Assembly: GCF_024169655.1 (NCBI RefSeq)
Contig: NZ_JALJWV010000001.1
Location: forward strand, 4,694,001 to 4,758,000
DNA: 64,000 nucleotides
Source: Pseudomonas marginalis
GTDB lineage: Bacteria > Pseudomonadota > Gammaproteobacteria > Pseudomonadales > Pseudomonadaceae
Direction: 5' to 3'
The position numbers and the translations under genes are program-made. A model generated the notes under the pieces. It did not search any database. It was not told the origin of the DNA and worked only from the letters and a program-made list of their open reading frames with translations. Position 1 is the stretch's first letter; every line of letters starts with the position of its first letter. Positions 16,645 through 25,073 of this stretch are shown piece by piece.

Positions 16645-17003
16645 TGGGCTTCTCCCAACTGCAATTGCTTACGCAGGCGGGTGATACGGGTATTGAGCAC
16701 GTTCAGTTGTTCCTGGCTCTTGCGGGTCAACACTTGGGCTTCGGCGAGACGTGCATCCAGTTCGGCCTGTTCGGCCTGCATGCGCGCGTCCTTGTAGGAC
16801 CGGTCGGCCATGTCGGCCTGGGCCTGGGTGAGTTTGCCTTCGGCCAGTTTCAGCTCAGGCGATTCATCGGGGTTGGCACCCACGGCATTGGCTTGTTCCA
16901 AGGCTTGCTGGGTGAGGCGTATTTGTTCATTCGGCGCAGGATCGGCTGCACATCCCGCCAGAGCAACGACGGCGAGTGCCGCTAAAAGAGGTCGAAAAGT
17001 CAC
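16641..17003 (-). CDS. DUF4398 lipoprotein
   Basis: A 120-residue lipoprotein with signal peptide and lipobox VALAGC (Cys18). It is followed by an all-helical, coiled-coil-like domain of the DUF4398 type (QQALEQANAVGA, LKLAEGKLTQAQADMADRSYKDAR). It overlaps the OmpA-family gene by four bases and lies nine bases downstream of the periplasmic binding protein gene. The same helical module is repeated in the N-terminal half of the OmpA-family partner, so the two may pair through coiled coils under the outer membrane. Function not established. Confidence 0.85.
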   Translation of the reverse strand: MTFRPLLAALAVVALAGCAADPAPNEQIRLTQQALEQANAVGANPDESPELKLAEGKLTQAQADMADRSYKDARMQAEQAELDARLAEAQVLTRKSQEQLNVLNTRITRLRKQLQLGEAQ

Positions 17004-17012
17004 TGAAAATCC

Positions 17013-17831
17013 CTACTTTGTTGGGGTGCCGACGGGTTGTTGCAATTGCGCTTTCCAGCGCTCCAGATTGCGCTGCAGCGCAGCTTGCGCCACACCAGAC
17101 CCGGACAATTCTGTCATCTTTTTCGCCAGCTGTCCGCGCAGCCATGGATCATTGCACGCGGAGTTGTGGGAAATCGCCAGGTACAGGCCAGGCTGATCGA
17201 CGGGTACGTCGTGGGCAATCAGGTCATTGCTCATGCCGAGGGTCTCGGCCATGGCCATGCCGGAGTAACGCCCGGCGAGTACGTAGTCCACTTCCCCGAG
17301 CAGCAGTTTCTGGAACGCCGGAGTCAAGGCAGGCAGGCGTTGCAGGGTCAATTGCTGGGCGGCGAAGGTTTCAAAGTCGTGGCTCAACCGCGCCCGTTCG
17401 GACACCGCGCCCTTGTGGCCGTGCAGGTCGGTGGCCGTGGTATAGGCCAGCGCCGAATCCTTGCGGGTCCAGACCAGATAATCGGTCTGCACCAGCGCCG
17501 GATGGATGTAGTCGAGAGTTTCCAGCTCGCCGAGATTCAACGGCGCATCGGCGAGCAGATCCATGCGCCCGCTGCGCACTTCATCCAAGGCCTGGGAGCG
17601 CGTGCCGCCGTAGAGCAGGTCGATTTTCAGCCCAAGGTCCTGGGCCACTTGCTGCAGCATGTCGGCGGTGGCGCCGATCAGGTGCGTGGGGTCCTGGGGG
17701 TCGCGCCAGAGCAAAGGCGGCGCATCCGGGCTGCCGGTCACCACCAGGCGCTCGCATTTGCCAGCGGCCAGCGACAAGGTCGGCAGCAACAATGTGAAAC
17801 CCAGCAGTACGGCCCAGGGGCGCAATTCCAT
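17013..17831 (-). CDS. Periplasmic substrate-binding protein (SBP family 3-like)
   Basis: A 272-residue exported protein with a signal peptide (ending SLAAG) and a bilobed periplasmic-binding fold: ERLVVTGSPDAPPLLW, a GATADMLQQVAQDLGLKIDL block, RSGRMDLLADAPLN and a second lobe. Family members bind amino acids or small solutes for ABC uptake or signalling. No ABC permease or ATPase is next to it. It is instead the first gene of an operon with two envelope lipoproteins. This suggests that it serves as a sensor or has lost its transport role. The etfA terminator separates it from etfBA. Confidence 0.83.
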   Translation of the reverse strand: MELRPWAVLLGFTLLLPTLSLAAGKCERLVVTGSPDAPPLLWRDPQDPTHLIGATADMLQQVAQDLGLKIDLLYGGTRSQALDEVRSGRMDLLADAPLNLGELETLDYIHPALVQTDYLVWTRKDSALAYTTATDLHGHKGAVSERARLSHDFETFAAQQLTLQRLPALTPAFQKLLLGEVDYVLAGRYSGMAMAETLGMSNDLIAHDVPVDQPGLYLAISHNSACNDPWLRGQLAKKMTELSGSGVAQAALQRNLERWKAQLQQPVGTPTK

Positions 17832-17850
17832 GGCGAGGTGCTCCGATAAA

Positions 17851-17878
17851 TAAAAAGCCCGGTCACAAGACCGGGCTC
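17851..17878 (-). terminator. Rho-independent terminator of etfBA
   Basis: A 9-bp stem (AGCCCGGTC / GACCGGGCT, loop ACAA) followed on the minus strand by five T. It lies 22 bases after the etfA stop and just before the start of the binding-protein gene, whose promoter must therefore overlap or follow it. Confidence 0.9.
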
Positions 17879-17899
17879 TTTATAAGTGAAGCGACTGGA

Positions 17900-18829
17900 T
17901 TAGACCAGCTTCTCCAACTCAGGTACGGCTTCGAACAAGTCCGCCACCAGGCCGTAATCAGCCACCTGGAAGATCGGTGCTTCTTCGTCCTTGTTGATCG
18001 CCACGATCACCTTGGAGTCTTTCATGCCGGCCAAATGCTGGATCGCGCCGGAGATACCGACCGCGATGTACAGCTGTGGCGCAACGATCTTGCCGGTCTG
18101 GCCGACCTGCATGTCGTTGGGCACGAAACCGGCGTCGACGGCCGCGCGGGAAGCGCCGACCGCAGCGCCCAGCTTGTCGGCCAGGGCGTACAGGTGCTTG
18201 AAGTTGTCACCGTTCTGCATGCCACGCCCGCCCGAAACGACGATCTTGGCAGCGGTCAGCTCAGGACGATCCGACTTGGCCAGCTCTTCGCCAACAAAGC
18301 TGGAAAGACCAGCGTCGTGGGCAGCGGAGACGGCTTCAACGGCAGCCGAACCACCTTCGGCGGCAACCGGGTCGAAACCGGTGGCACGCACGGTGATGAC
18401 CTTGACCGCAGCGCTCGATTGCACGGTGGCAATGGCGTTACCGGCGTAGATCGGGCGCTTGAAGGTGTCAGCGCTTTCGACCGAGATGATCTCGGAGATC
18501 TGGTCAACGTCCAGTTGCGCGGCAACGCGCGGCAGGATGTTTTTGCCGTTGGAGGTAGCGGCGGCCAGGATGTGGCTGTAGCCAGCACCCAGCTCTGCTA
18601 CCAGCGGCGCGACGTTTTCCGGCAGTTGGTGAGCGTAAGCGGCGTTGTCGGCCAGCAGTACTTTGCTCACGCCGGCGATTTTCGCAGCGGCTTCAGCCAC
18701 GGCGCCAGCGCCCTGACCGGCAACCAGCACGTGGATGTCGCCACCGATTTTCGCAGCGGCAGCCACGGTGTTCAGGGTGGCCGGAGCCAGTACCTTGTTG
18801 TCGTGTTCTGCGATTACCAAGATAGTCAT
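17900..18829 (-). CDS. etfA: Electron transfer flavoprotein subunit alpha
   Basis: The 309-residue FAD-binding subunit of ETF, which accepts electrons from acyl-CoA and other dehydrogenases and passes them to ETF-ubiquinone oxidoreductase. The C-terminal FAD domain shows the family hallmarks: SGGRGMQNGDNFKHLYALADKLGA, DAGFVPNDMQVGQTGK and PQLYIAVGISGAIQHLAGM. The N-terminal domain supplies the partner-docking part. It lies two bases after etfB, clearly one operon. The terminator at 17851 ends the unit. ETF-QO is encoded divergently at 20113, so the whole electron path is local. Confidence 0.96.
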   Translation of the reverse strand: MTILVIAEHDNKVLAPATLNTVAAAAKIGGDIHVLVAGQGAGAVAEAAAKIAGVSKVLLADNAAYAHQLPENVAPLVAELGAGYSHILAAATSNGKNILPRVAAQLDVDQISEIISVESADTFKRPIYAGNAIATVQSSAAVKVITVRATGFDPVAAEGGSAAVEAVSAAHDAGLSSFVGEELAKSDRPELTAAKIVVSGGRGMQNGDNFKHLYALADKLGAAVGASRAAVDAGFVPNDMQVGQTGKIVAPQLYIAVGISGAIQHLAGMKDSKVIVAINKDEEAPIFQVADYGLVADLFEAVPELEKLV

Positions 18830-18831
18830 GA

Positions 18832-19581
18832 TTAGATTACCTTCGCTTCGTTTTTCAGTTTCTCGACCAGTTCAGCCACCGACTTGACCTTGATGCCCGC
18901 GCTGCGTGCAGCCGGCGCTTCGACTTTGACGGTCTTGTTGGTAGAGGCGGTGGAAACGCCCAAAGCGTCCGGAGTCAGCACTTCGAGAGGCTTCTTCTTG
19001 GCTTTCATGATGTTTGGCAGAGACGCGTAGCGCGGCTCGTTCAAACGCAGGTCGGTGGTGATGATGGCCGGCAGTTTCAGCGAAACTGTTTGCGCGCCGC
19101 CGTCGATTTCGCGGGTCACGGCAACGCTGTCGCCGCTCACTTCGACTTTCGAGGCGAAGGTGCCCTGGCCGTAACCGGTCAGCGCAGCCAGCATCTGGCC
19201 AGTCTGGTTGTTGTCGCTGTCGATGGCCTGTTTGCCGAGGATCACCAGCGATGGCTGTTCCTTGTCGACAACGGCTTTGAGCAACTTGGCAACGGCCAGG
19301 GAGGTCAGCTCTTCAGCCGACTCAACCAGGATGGCGCGATCAGCGCCCAGTGCCAGGGCGGTACGCAACTGCTCTTGAGCAGTGGTCGGGCCGATGGAAA
19401 CCACGACGATTTCAGTCACCACGCCTTTCTCTTTCAGGCGTACAGCTTCTTCCACGGCGATTTCGCAGAAAGGGTTCATCGACATCTTGACGTTAGCGAG
19501 GTCGACGCCGGAATTGTCCGCCTTGACGCGAACTTTCACGTTGTAATCGACAACGCGTTTGACAGCTACAAGAACCTTCAT
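18832..19581 (-). CDS. etfB: Electron transfer flavoprotein subunit beta
   Basis: The 249-residue AMP-binding subunit of ETF. Family signatures are present: MKVLVAVKRVVDYNVKVRVK at the start, NPFCEIAVEEAVRLKEKG, the recognition-loop region near residue 195 (LRLNEPRYASLPNIMKAKKKPLE) and the AMP-binding strand region. The ATG has GAGGAATCC just ahead. It is the first gene of etfBA. Its promoter lies in the 531-base divergent region shared with ETF-QO, but I could not assign it with confidence. Expression with fatty acid degradation is expected from the PsrA-type site in the same region. Confidence 0.96.
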   Translation of the reverse strand: MKVLVAVKRVVDYNVKVRVKADNSGVDLANVKMSMNPFCEIAVEEAVRLKEKGVVTEIVVVSIGPTTAQEQLRTALALGADRAILVESAEELTSLAVAKLLKAVVDKEQPSLVILGKQAIDSDNNQTGQMLAALTGYGQGTFASKVEVSGDSVAVTREIDGGAQTVSLKLPAIITTDLRLNEPRYASLPNIMKAKKKPLEVLTPDALGVSTASTNKTVKVEAPAARSAGIKVKSVAELVEKLKNEAKVI

Positions 19582-19948
19582 GGATTCCTCGTTACTCTCC
19601 GGTGAAAAGAAAGTCGCCTAGGCGAACCTGGCGGTTGATGCTCATCGGCACACAAGGGCACCTTCAAAACCTTCGGCTAGTGACGCAACGATGGAGAGTG
19701 ATGACCGTTCGTCAGTGGTGACTGGGAGGTCATTCATGATCGCGACGTGTAAACTGCGCGCCAGCATTGGGCACGCGTCACCCTTTTATCGCCTTCGCCT
19801 GTCTTTAAAGGTGCTCTTGAAACCTACAGTCAGCCTACGGCGAGCGCAAAACCGACCGTATCTTGACCGGAACGCCTATTCTGGTCAATACGGCAAAATG
19901 GCCAGTCATAAGCCCCGTTGCTTTGATTTACCTAGCTTCCAAGCAATT

Positions 19949-19962
19949 CAAACAAACGTTTG
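19949..19962. promoter_or_regulatory. PsrA-type operator upstream of ETF-QO
   Basis: The sequence CAAAC-AAAC-GTTTG matches the known Pseudomonas PsrA box, (C/G)AAAC-N2-4-GTTTG/C, without mismatch. It ends two bases before the -35 element of the ETF-QO promoter. PsrA is a TetR-type regulator released by long-chain fatty acids that controls beta-oxidation genes. Repression of ETF-QO by PsrA and release by fatty acids is the natural reading. Confidence 0.75.
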
Positions 19963-19964
19963 TA

Positions 19965-19993
19965 TTGGACGCTGAGAGTGGTGTAGATATAAT
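19965..19993 (+). promoter_or_regulatory. Sigma-70 promoter of ETF-QO
   Basis: TTGGAC, a 17-base spacer, then a perfect TATAAT. The predicted start near 20000 leaves a leader of about 110 bases before the GTG start codon. The PsrA-type box abuts the -35 element, a position suited to repression. Confidence 0.8.
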
Positions 19994-20112
19994 GCGCCAC
20001 CTAGAGAGAAAGGTGGTCATCCGCCTGCCCAGTGAACGCAGCGATGACGCTTACGACACCCAACCTCCACCCATTAGAAAAAAAGCCTGTGAGCCTGAGT
20101 AGGAGATAGCCT

Positions 20113-21777
20113 GTGGAACGCGAATACATGGAATTCGACGTGGTCATCGTCGGCGCTGGCCCGGCGGGCCTGTCTGCCGCCTGCCGACTGAAGCAGAAGG
20201 CCGCCGAAGCCGGTAAGGAAATCAGCGTCTGCGTGGTCGAGAAAGGCTCCGAGGTCGGCGCACATATCCTTTCCGGTGCCGTGTTCGAACCACGCGCCCT
20301 GAACGAACTGTTCCCGGACTGGAAAGAACTCGGCGCTCCGCTCAACACCCCGGTGGTGCGCGATGACATCTATGTGCTGCGCAGCGCCGACACCTCGACC
20401 AAGGTGCCTGACTTCTTTGTGCCCAAGACCATGCACAACGAAGGCAACTACATTATCTCCCTGGGCAACCTGTGCCGCTGGCTGGCTCAGCAGGCCGAGA
20501 ACCTCGGCGTGGAAGTCTACCCAGGCTTCGCCGCGCAGGAAGCGCTGTTCGACGAAAACGGCGTGGTGCGCGGGATCATCACCGGCGACCTCGGCGTCGA
20601 CCGCGAAGGCAAGCCGAAGGAAGGCGTCTACACCCCCGGCATGGAACTGCGCGGCAAGTACACGCTGTTCGCCGAAGGCTGCCGTGGCCATATCGGCAAG
20701 CAACTGATCCAGCGCTTCAAGCTGGACAGCGACGCCGACGCCCAGCACTACGGCATCGGCCTGAAGGAAATCTGGGAAATCGACCCGGCCAAGCATCAAC
20801 CCGGCCTGGTGGTCCACACCGCCGGTTGGCCGCTGGACATCATGAGCAACGAGAACACCGGTGGCTCGTTCCTCTATCACCTGGAAAACAACCAAGTGGT
20901 GGTCGGCCTGATCGTCGACCTGTCCTACAGCAACACTTTCCTGTCGCCGTTCGATGAGTTCCAGCGCCTCAAGCATCACCCGGTGCTGGCGCAGTACCTG
21001 GAAGGCGGCAAGCGCATCAGCTACGGCGCCCGCGCGCTGGCCAAGGGCGGCATCAACTCGTTGCCGAAGATGGTGTTCAAGGGCGGCGCATTGATCGGCT
21101 GTGACCTGGGCACCATGAACGTGGCCAAGATCAAGGGCAGCCACACCGCGATGAAGTCCGGCATGCTCGCCGCCGACGCCGTGGCCGAGCGCCTGTTGGC
21201 CGACGCCGAAGGCGGCGACGAGCTGACCAACTACGTCGACGCGTTCAAAGCCAGCTGGCTCTACGAAGAACTGTTCGCCACGCGTAACTTCGGCCCGGCG
21301 ATGCACAAGTTCGGCCCGATCATCGGTGCCGGCTTCAACTGGTTCGACCAGAACATCCTCGGCGGCAAGATGCCGTTGACCCTGCACGACACCAAGCCGG
21401 ACTATGCCTGCCTCAAGCTGGCCAAGGACTGCCAGAAGATCGACTACCCCAAACCCGACGGCAAGCTGAGCTTCGACAAACTGAGCTCGGTGTTCATCTC
21501 CGGCACCAACCACGAAGAAGAACAGCCGTGCCACTTGAAACTCAAAGACCCGAGCATCCCGATCGGCACCAACCTGCCGCTCTACGATGAACCGGCGCAG
21601 CGCTACTGCCCGGCCGGTGTATATGAAGTGGTGACCCAGGAAGACGGCGAGAAGCGCTTCCAGATCAACGCCCAGAACTGCGTACACTGCAAGACCTGTG
21701 ACATCAAGGACCCTTCGCAGAACATCACCTGGGTGACGCCGGAAGGCGCGGGCGGGCCGACTTACCCGAATATGTAA
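20113..21777 (+). CDS. Electron transfer flavoprotein-ubiquinone oxidoreductase
   Basis: A 554-residue membrane-associated enzyme that takes electrons from reduced ETF and reduces ubiquinone. The N-terminal FAD-binding motif is VVIVGAGPAGLSAACRL. Four Cys for the single [4Fe-4S] cluster are near the C-terminus: Cys499 in YCPAGVY and Cys523, 526 and 529 in CVHCKTC, followed by the invariant ITWVTPEGAGGPTYPNM end. The start is a GTG preceded by AGGAGA, and the first methionine only follows five codons later. It is transcribed divergently from etfBA under a PsrA-type control site and ended by the terminator at 21795. Confidence 0.96.
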   Translation: MEREYMEFDVVIVGAGPAGLSAACRLKQKAAEAGKEISVCVVEKGSEVGAHILSGAVFEPRALNELFPDWKELGAPLNTPVVRDDIYVLRSADTSTKVPDFFVPKTMHNEGNYIISLGNLCRWLAQQAENLGVEVYPGFAAQEALFDENGVVRGIITGDLGVDREGKPKEGVYTPGMELRGKYTLFAEGCRGHIGKQLIQRFKLDSDADAQHYGIGLKEIWEIDPAKHQPGLVVHTAGWPLDIMSNENTGGSFLYHLENNQVVVGLIVDLSYSNTFLSPFDEFQRLKHHPVLAQYLEGGKRISYGARALAKGGINSLPKMVFKGGALIGCDLGTMNVAKIKGSHTAMKSGMLAADAVAERLLADAEGGDELTNYVDAFKASWLYEELFATRNFGPAMHKFGPIIGAGFNWFDQNILGGKMPLTLHDTKPDYACLKLAKDCQKIDYPKPDGKLSFDKLSSVFISGTNHEEEQPCHLKLKDPSIPIGTNLPLYDEPAQRYCPAGVYEVVTQEDGEKRFQINAQNCVHCKTCDIKDPSQNITWVTPEGAGGPTYPNM

Positions 21778-21794
21778 GTCAGCCGCTTAAAGAA

Positions 21795-21819
21795 AGGCTC
21801 CCGGATGGGGGCCTTTTTT
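21795..21819 (+). terminator. Rho-independent terminator of ETF-QO
   Basis: The stem AGGCTCCC / GGGGGCCT with a GGAT loop, followed by six T, begins 17 bases after the stop codon. Confidence 0.85.
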
Positions 21820-21837
21820 GTGGCTGGCATCAACTCA

Positions 21838-21928
21838 ATGTGGGAGGGGGCTTGCCCCCGATAGCGGTGGAACAGTCAGCACATCGATGGCTGACCCACC
21901 GTCATCGGGGGCAAGCCCCCTCCCACAT
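21838..21928. repeat. REPIN element 1
   Basis: Two inverted copies of a REP sequence (TGTGGGAGGGGGCTTGCCCCC type) about 90 bp end to end, with a spacer that is itself partly palindromic (CAGTCAGC / GGCTGACC). This is the doublet form (REPIN) known from P. fluorescens, mobilised by a RAYT transposase encoded elsewhere. It lies between the ETF-QO terminator and the convergent AraC gene. Confidence 0.85.
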
Positions 21929-21953
21929 TTGGATTGTGTTTTGCCTGAAATAC

Positions 21954-22847
21954 CTATGCGGCGCGCTCTTCGCCGGGATTGCGCTCAAAGTAGCGCTTAT
22001 ATTCGCGACTGAACTGCGACGTACTCTGATACCCCACGCTATGCGCCGCCTGCGCCACGCCCATGCCTTCCACCAGCAACAACTGCTGCGCCTTGAGCAA
22101 CCGCAAACGCTTCAGATACTGCACCGGCGACAACAAGGTGCAGCGCTTGAAGTGTTCATGAAAGGTCGACGCACTCATGTGCGCATAACCTGCCAACGTC
22201 TCGATATTCAGCGGGTCGGCGTAATGGGCGTGCAGGTGATTCAACGAGGTGGCGATTCGTGAAAACTGCCCCTGCTGTTCCACCAACGCACGCAACACAT
22301 CCGCCTGGGGCCCACGCAACGCGGTGAACAACAATTCACGCACCCGCGCCGGGCCCATGATCCGGCTTTCCAGCGGATCGTGCAGGCATTGCAACAGCCG
22401 CTCGACGCAACCGCGCATGGCGTCATCCAGCACCACCGAACTCATCGACTCCAAGGTCTGCGCGGTCGGCGGCGGCCCGGCCTGCATGCCCATGGCCATC
22501 ACCAATTCGCCCAGCACCACCCGATCAATCCCCACCGTTACCCCCAACAGCGGTGCGCCGGGCGCCCGGGCGAACGTCTCGCATTCGAATGGCACCGGCA
22601 TCGCCTGGATCAGGTAGTGCCCCGCGCCATACTCCAGGGTACGCGGGCCCAGGTACGCGACTTTGCTGCCTTGGGCGACGAACATCAGGCTCGGCTCATA
22701 GATCTGCGGCCCGCGCGCGACGTCGCAACTGGCGCGCAACACTTGCACACCCGGCAGGTGGGTCGGGGAGAAACCGTCGCGGGGCGTCAGCCTCTCGATC
22801 AAGGAAACCAGGGTGGCGTTGGCGTCGAGATGGCGGGTCAACAACAT
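21954..22847 (-). CDS. AraC-family transcriptional regulator
   Basis: A 297-residue regulator. Residues about 20-180 fit the AraC N-terminal type domain that opens with a cupin-like part (SLMFVAQGSKVAYLGPRTLEYGAGHYL). Residues about 195-290 form the double helix-turn-helix (LAGYAHMSASTFHEHFKRCTLLSPVQYLKRLRL, then AAHSVGYQSTSQFSREYKRYFERNPGE). It is divergent from the zinc alcohol dehydrogenase gene, with 181 bases between the starts, so that gene is the likely target. Such AraC/alcohol dehydrogenase pairs usually respond to an aldehyde or alcohol; the effector is not visible. Confidence 0.9.
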   Translation of the reverse strand: MLLTRHLDANATLVSLIERLTPRDGFSPTHLPGVQVLRASCDVARGPQIYEPSLMFVAQGSKVAYLGPRTLEYGAGHYLIQAMPVPFECETFARAPGAPLLGVTVGIDRVVLGELVMAMGMQAGPPPTAQTLESMSSVVLDDAMRGCVERLLQCLHDPLESRIMGPARVRELLFTALRGPQADVLRALVEQQGQFSRIATSLNHLHAHYADPLNIETLAGYAHMSASTFHEHFKRCTLLSPVQYLKRLRLLKAQQLLLVEGMGVAQAAHSVGYQSTSQFSREYKRYFERNPGEERAA

Positions 22848-23028
22848 GGCAAAAAACTTCGCTAATAAGGGATGCGAGCATCATCGCAGGTCGAGCGCCC
22901 CGTGCATCCAAACCAGAGGCACTCCCGGACGAATAGGCATGAGACTCGGAGCAATCGCCATGGTCGCCTGCGGGGTCGGCGCGGAAAATGGCCCACCTCA
23001 CTTGTCACTGCTTTTGCGAGGTTTGCCC

Positions 23029-24081
23029 ATGTACACTGCTATCGGTTATGCCGCCCAGTCGGCCACCACTCCCCTCGCCCCCATGTCGTTTCAACGCCGC
23101 AGCCCGCGCGCCGATGACGTGGCGATCGAAATTCTGTACTGCGGCGTGTGCCATTCCGACATCCACCAGGCCCGCAACGAATGGGGCATCGCCGTGTACC
23201 CGCTGATGCCGGGCCATGAGATTGTCGGCAAAGTCAGCGCCGTCGGCGCCAACGTCACCGCGCATAAAGTCGGCGACCTGGTCGGCGTCGGCTGCATGGT
23301 CGACTCGTGCCGCCACTGCGCCGCCTGCCAATCGAACCTTGAGCAATACTGCCTCGAAGGCCCGACCATGACCTATGCCACTCCGGACCGTGTCGATGGC
23401 AGCAACACCATGGGCGGCTACTCCGACAGCATCGTGGTCAGCGAGCATTTTGTGCTGAAGATCCCGGCCAAGCTCGACCTGGCCAGCGCCGCACCGATCC
23501 TCTGCGCAGGCGTCACCACCTACTCGCCGCTCAAGCACCACGGTGTGAAGGCCGGCGATAAAGTCGGGATTCTCGGCATGGGCGGCCTGGGCCATATGGG
23601 CATCAAGTTCGCCAAGGCCATGGGCGCCGAAGTCACGCTGTTCACCCGTTCTGCGAGCAAGGCCGAGGAAGGCCGGCGCCAGGGCGCGGACCATGTGATC
23701 GTGTCCACCGACGCCGCGCAAATGAAAGCCGCCGCCGGGCACTTCGACTTCCTGCTGGACACCATCCCGGTGCAGCACGACCTGAACCCCTACCTCGATG
23801 TGCTGCGCTTTGACGGCGTGCATATCTTGGTCGGCCTGATCGAGCCGGTGGACCCGCCCGTCAACGCCGCCAAGTTGGTGCTGGGGCGTAAAATGCTCGC
23901 CGGTTCGCTGATCGGCGGCATCGCAGAAACCCAGGAAGTCCTGGATTTCTGCGCCGAGCATGGCATCAGTTGCGACATCGAAATGCTCGACATCCGCCAG
24001 ATCAACGAGGCGTTCTCGCGCATGATCGCCGGCGATGTGAAGTACCGCTTTGTCATCGACATGGCGACCTTGAAGGCCTGA
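23029..24081 (+). CDS. Zinc-dependent NAD(P)-alcohol dehydrogenase (YahK/cinnamyl alcohol type)
   Basis: A 350-residue medium-chain dehydrogenase that interconverts aldehydes and alcohols. Catalytic zinc ligands Cys41 (GVCHSD) and His63-Glu64 (GHEIVG) are present. The structural zinc lobe has Cys94, 97, 100 and 108 (SCRHCAAC and QYC), and the cofactor-binding motif is GMGGLGHMG near residue 180. The closest characterised group is the E. coli YahK type, which is NADPH-dependent and of broad aldehyde specificity. I chose the ATG at 23029, preceded by GAGG; the frame stays open upstream to 22813 across the control region. It is divergent from the AraC regulator. Confidence 0.9.
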   Translation: MYTAIGYAAQSATTPLAPMSFQRRSPRADDVAIEILYCGVCHSDIHQARNEWGIAVYPLMPGHEIVGKVSAVGANVTAHKVGDLVGVGCMVDSCRHCAACQSNLEQYCLEGPTMTYATPDRVDGSNTMGGYSDSIVVSEHFVLKIPAKLDLASAAPILCAGVTTYSPLKHHGVKAGDKVGILGMGGLGHMGIKFAKAMGAEVTLFTRSASKAEEGRRQGADHVIVSTDAAQMKAAAGHFDFLLDTIPVQHDLNPYLDVLRFDGVHILVGLIEPVDPPVNAAKLVLGRKMLAGSLIGGIAETQEVLDFCAEHGISCDIEMLDIRQINEAFSRMIAGDVKYRFVIDMATLKA

Positions 24082-24885
24082 TCAGGCCTTCGCGCCCAAC
24101 TGCGCAGATAGCCGCGCCGCGACCTGTTTGATCACGGGAATCAGCTCGGCCATTTTCTCCAGCGGCATGTAGGGCACGGTACTGGCGATGCTGATGCCGG
24201 CGACGATTCGCCGGCTGGCATCGCGCACCGGTGCCGCCACGCAGCGGATCGACGGTTCGTTGTCTTCCAGGTCGAACGCATACCCGCCCAGCACATACTC
24301 ATGCATGCGCTGCTCGAATTGCGCCCAGGATTGCTCCGGGTGTTGCGGCCACTGCAGGTTTTTCCCTGCCGTCGGCTGGCTGACTTCGTACAGGCGCTGC
24401 CACTCATCGACGCTGTCATCCAACAGCAACGCCTTGCCGATGCCGGTCCGCGCCAGCGGCATGCGATGGCCGACCCGCGAGCGCATTTCCGGACCGTTGC
24501 GACCGGGATTTTTGTGCAGGTAGAGCACGTCGTCGTCTTCACGAATCGCCAGGTGGATGGTGTCGCCAGTCAGCGCCGACAACTCGTCCAGATACGGCAC
24601 CGCCAGGGTCACCAACGGCAACTCTTCGCGCGCCTGAAACCCCAGCTCGATCAGCTTCGGCCCCAACAGGTAGCCGACTTGCGGCACCACGCGCAGGTAG
24701 CGCTCCTCCACCAGGCAACTGGCCAGGCGGTGCGTGGTGCTGCGGGTGGTGCCGATGCGCCGGGCGATCTCTTTCAGATCCCGCGCACCGGCCGCCACCG
24801 CCTGCACCACGCCCAAGCCACGCAGCAAGGTCTGGGTGCCGGTGGGGGCGGCGTCTTTGACGGGGGTGTGGGCGGTTTCCTGCAT
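24082..24885 (-). CDS. IclR-family transcriptional regulator (arabinose locus)
   Basis: A regulator of about 267 residues. The winged helix occupies residues about 18-75 (GLGVVQAVAAGARDLKEIARRIGTTRSTTHRLASCL) and the IclR effector domain the rest, with LHKNPGRNGPEMRSRVGHRMPLARTGIGKA and the C-terminal VAAPVRDASRRIVAGISIAS motif. I chose the ATG at 24885; an in-frame start 12 codons upstream is possible. The gene follows the araFGH genes in the same direction, separated by a REPIN. I infer that it controls arabinose uptake and catabolism. Its stop is adjacent to the stop of the convergent alcohol dehydrogenase gene. Confidence 0.88.
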   Translation of the reverse strand: MQETAHTPVKDAAPTGTQTLLRGLGVVQAVAAGARDLKEIARRIGTTRSTTHRLASCLVEERYLRVVPQVGYLLGPKLIELGFQAREELPLVTLAVPYLDELSALTGDTIHLAIREDDDVLYLHKNPGRNGPEMRSRVGHRMPLARTGIGKALLLDDSVDEWQRLYEVSQPTAGKNLQWPQHPEQSWAQFEQRMHEYVLGGYAFDLEDNEPSIRCVAAPVRDASRRIVAGISIASTVPYMPLEKMAELIPVIKQVAARLSAQLGAKA

Positions 24886-24960
24886 ATCGGGCCTATGTGG
24901 TGGTACGAAAACGAGCGGCATTATGGCAAATACCGAACCTCAGTACAGTGGCGATCCCAA

Positions 24961-25049
24961 TGTGGGAGGGGGCTTGCCCCCGATGGCGGTCTATCAGTAA
25001 CAGATGTGCAGACTGGCACGCCGCCATCGGGGGCAAGCCCCCTCCCACA
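24961..25049. repeat. REPIN element 2
   Basis: An inverted pair of REP sequences (TGTGGGAGGGGGCTTGCCCCC at the left, its mirror at the right) enclosing a GGCGG...CCGCC spacer. It lies between the end of araH and the start of the IclR gene. It may shield the transport mRNA from 3' decay or weaken read-through into the regulator. Confidence 0.85.
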
Positions 25050-25073
25050 CTTAGATCTTCACATGGCATGAAT

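Larger units (their letters stand above)
19582..20112. other. Divergent control region between etfBA and ETF-QO
   Basis: No gene is seen in these 531 bases. The right half holds a sigma-70 promoter and a PsrA-type operator for ETF-QO, annotated separately, leaving a leader of roughly 110 bases. The left half must hold the etfBA promoter, but no convincing -35/-10 pair or second PsrA site was found there. Confidence 0.5.

Noticed and set aside
20074..21687. 537-codon minus-strand frame opposite ETF-QO
   Set aside because: Antisense shadow; ETF-QO itself is unambiguous.
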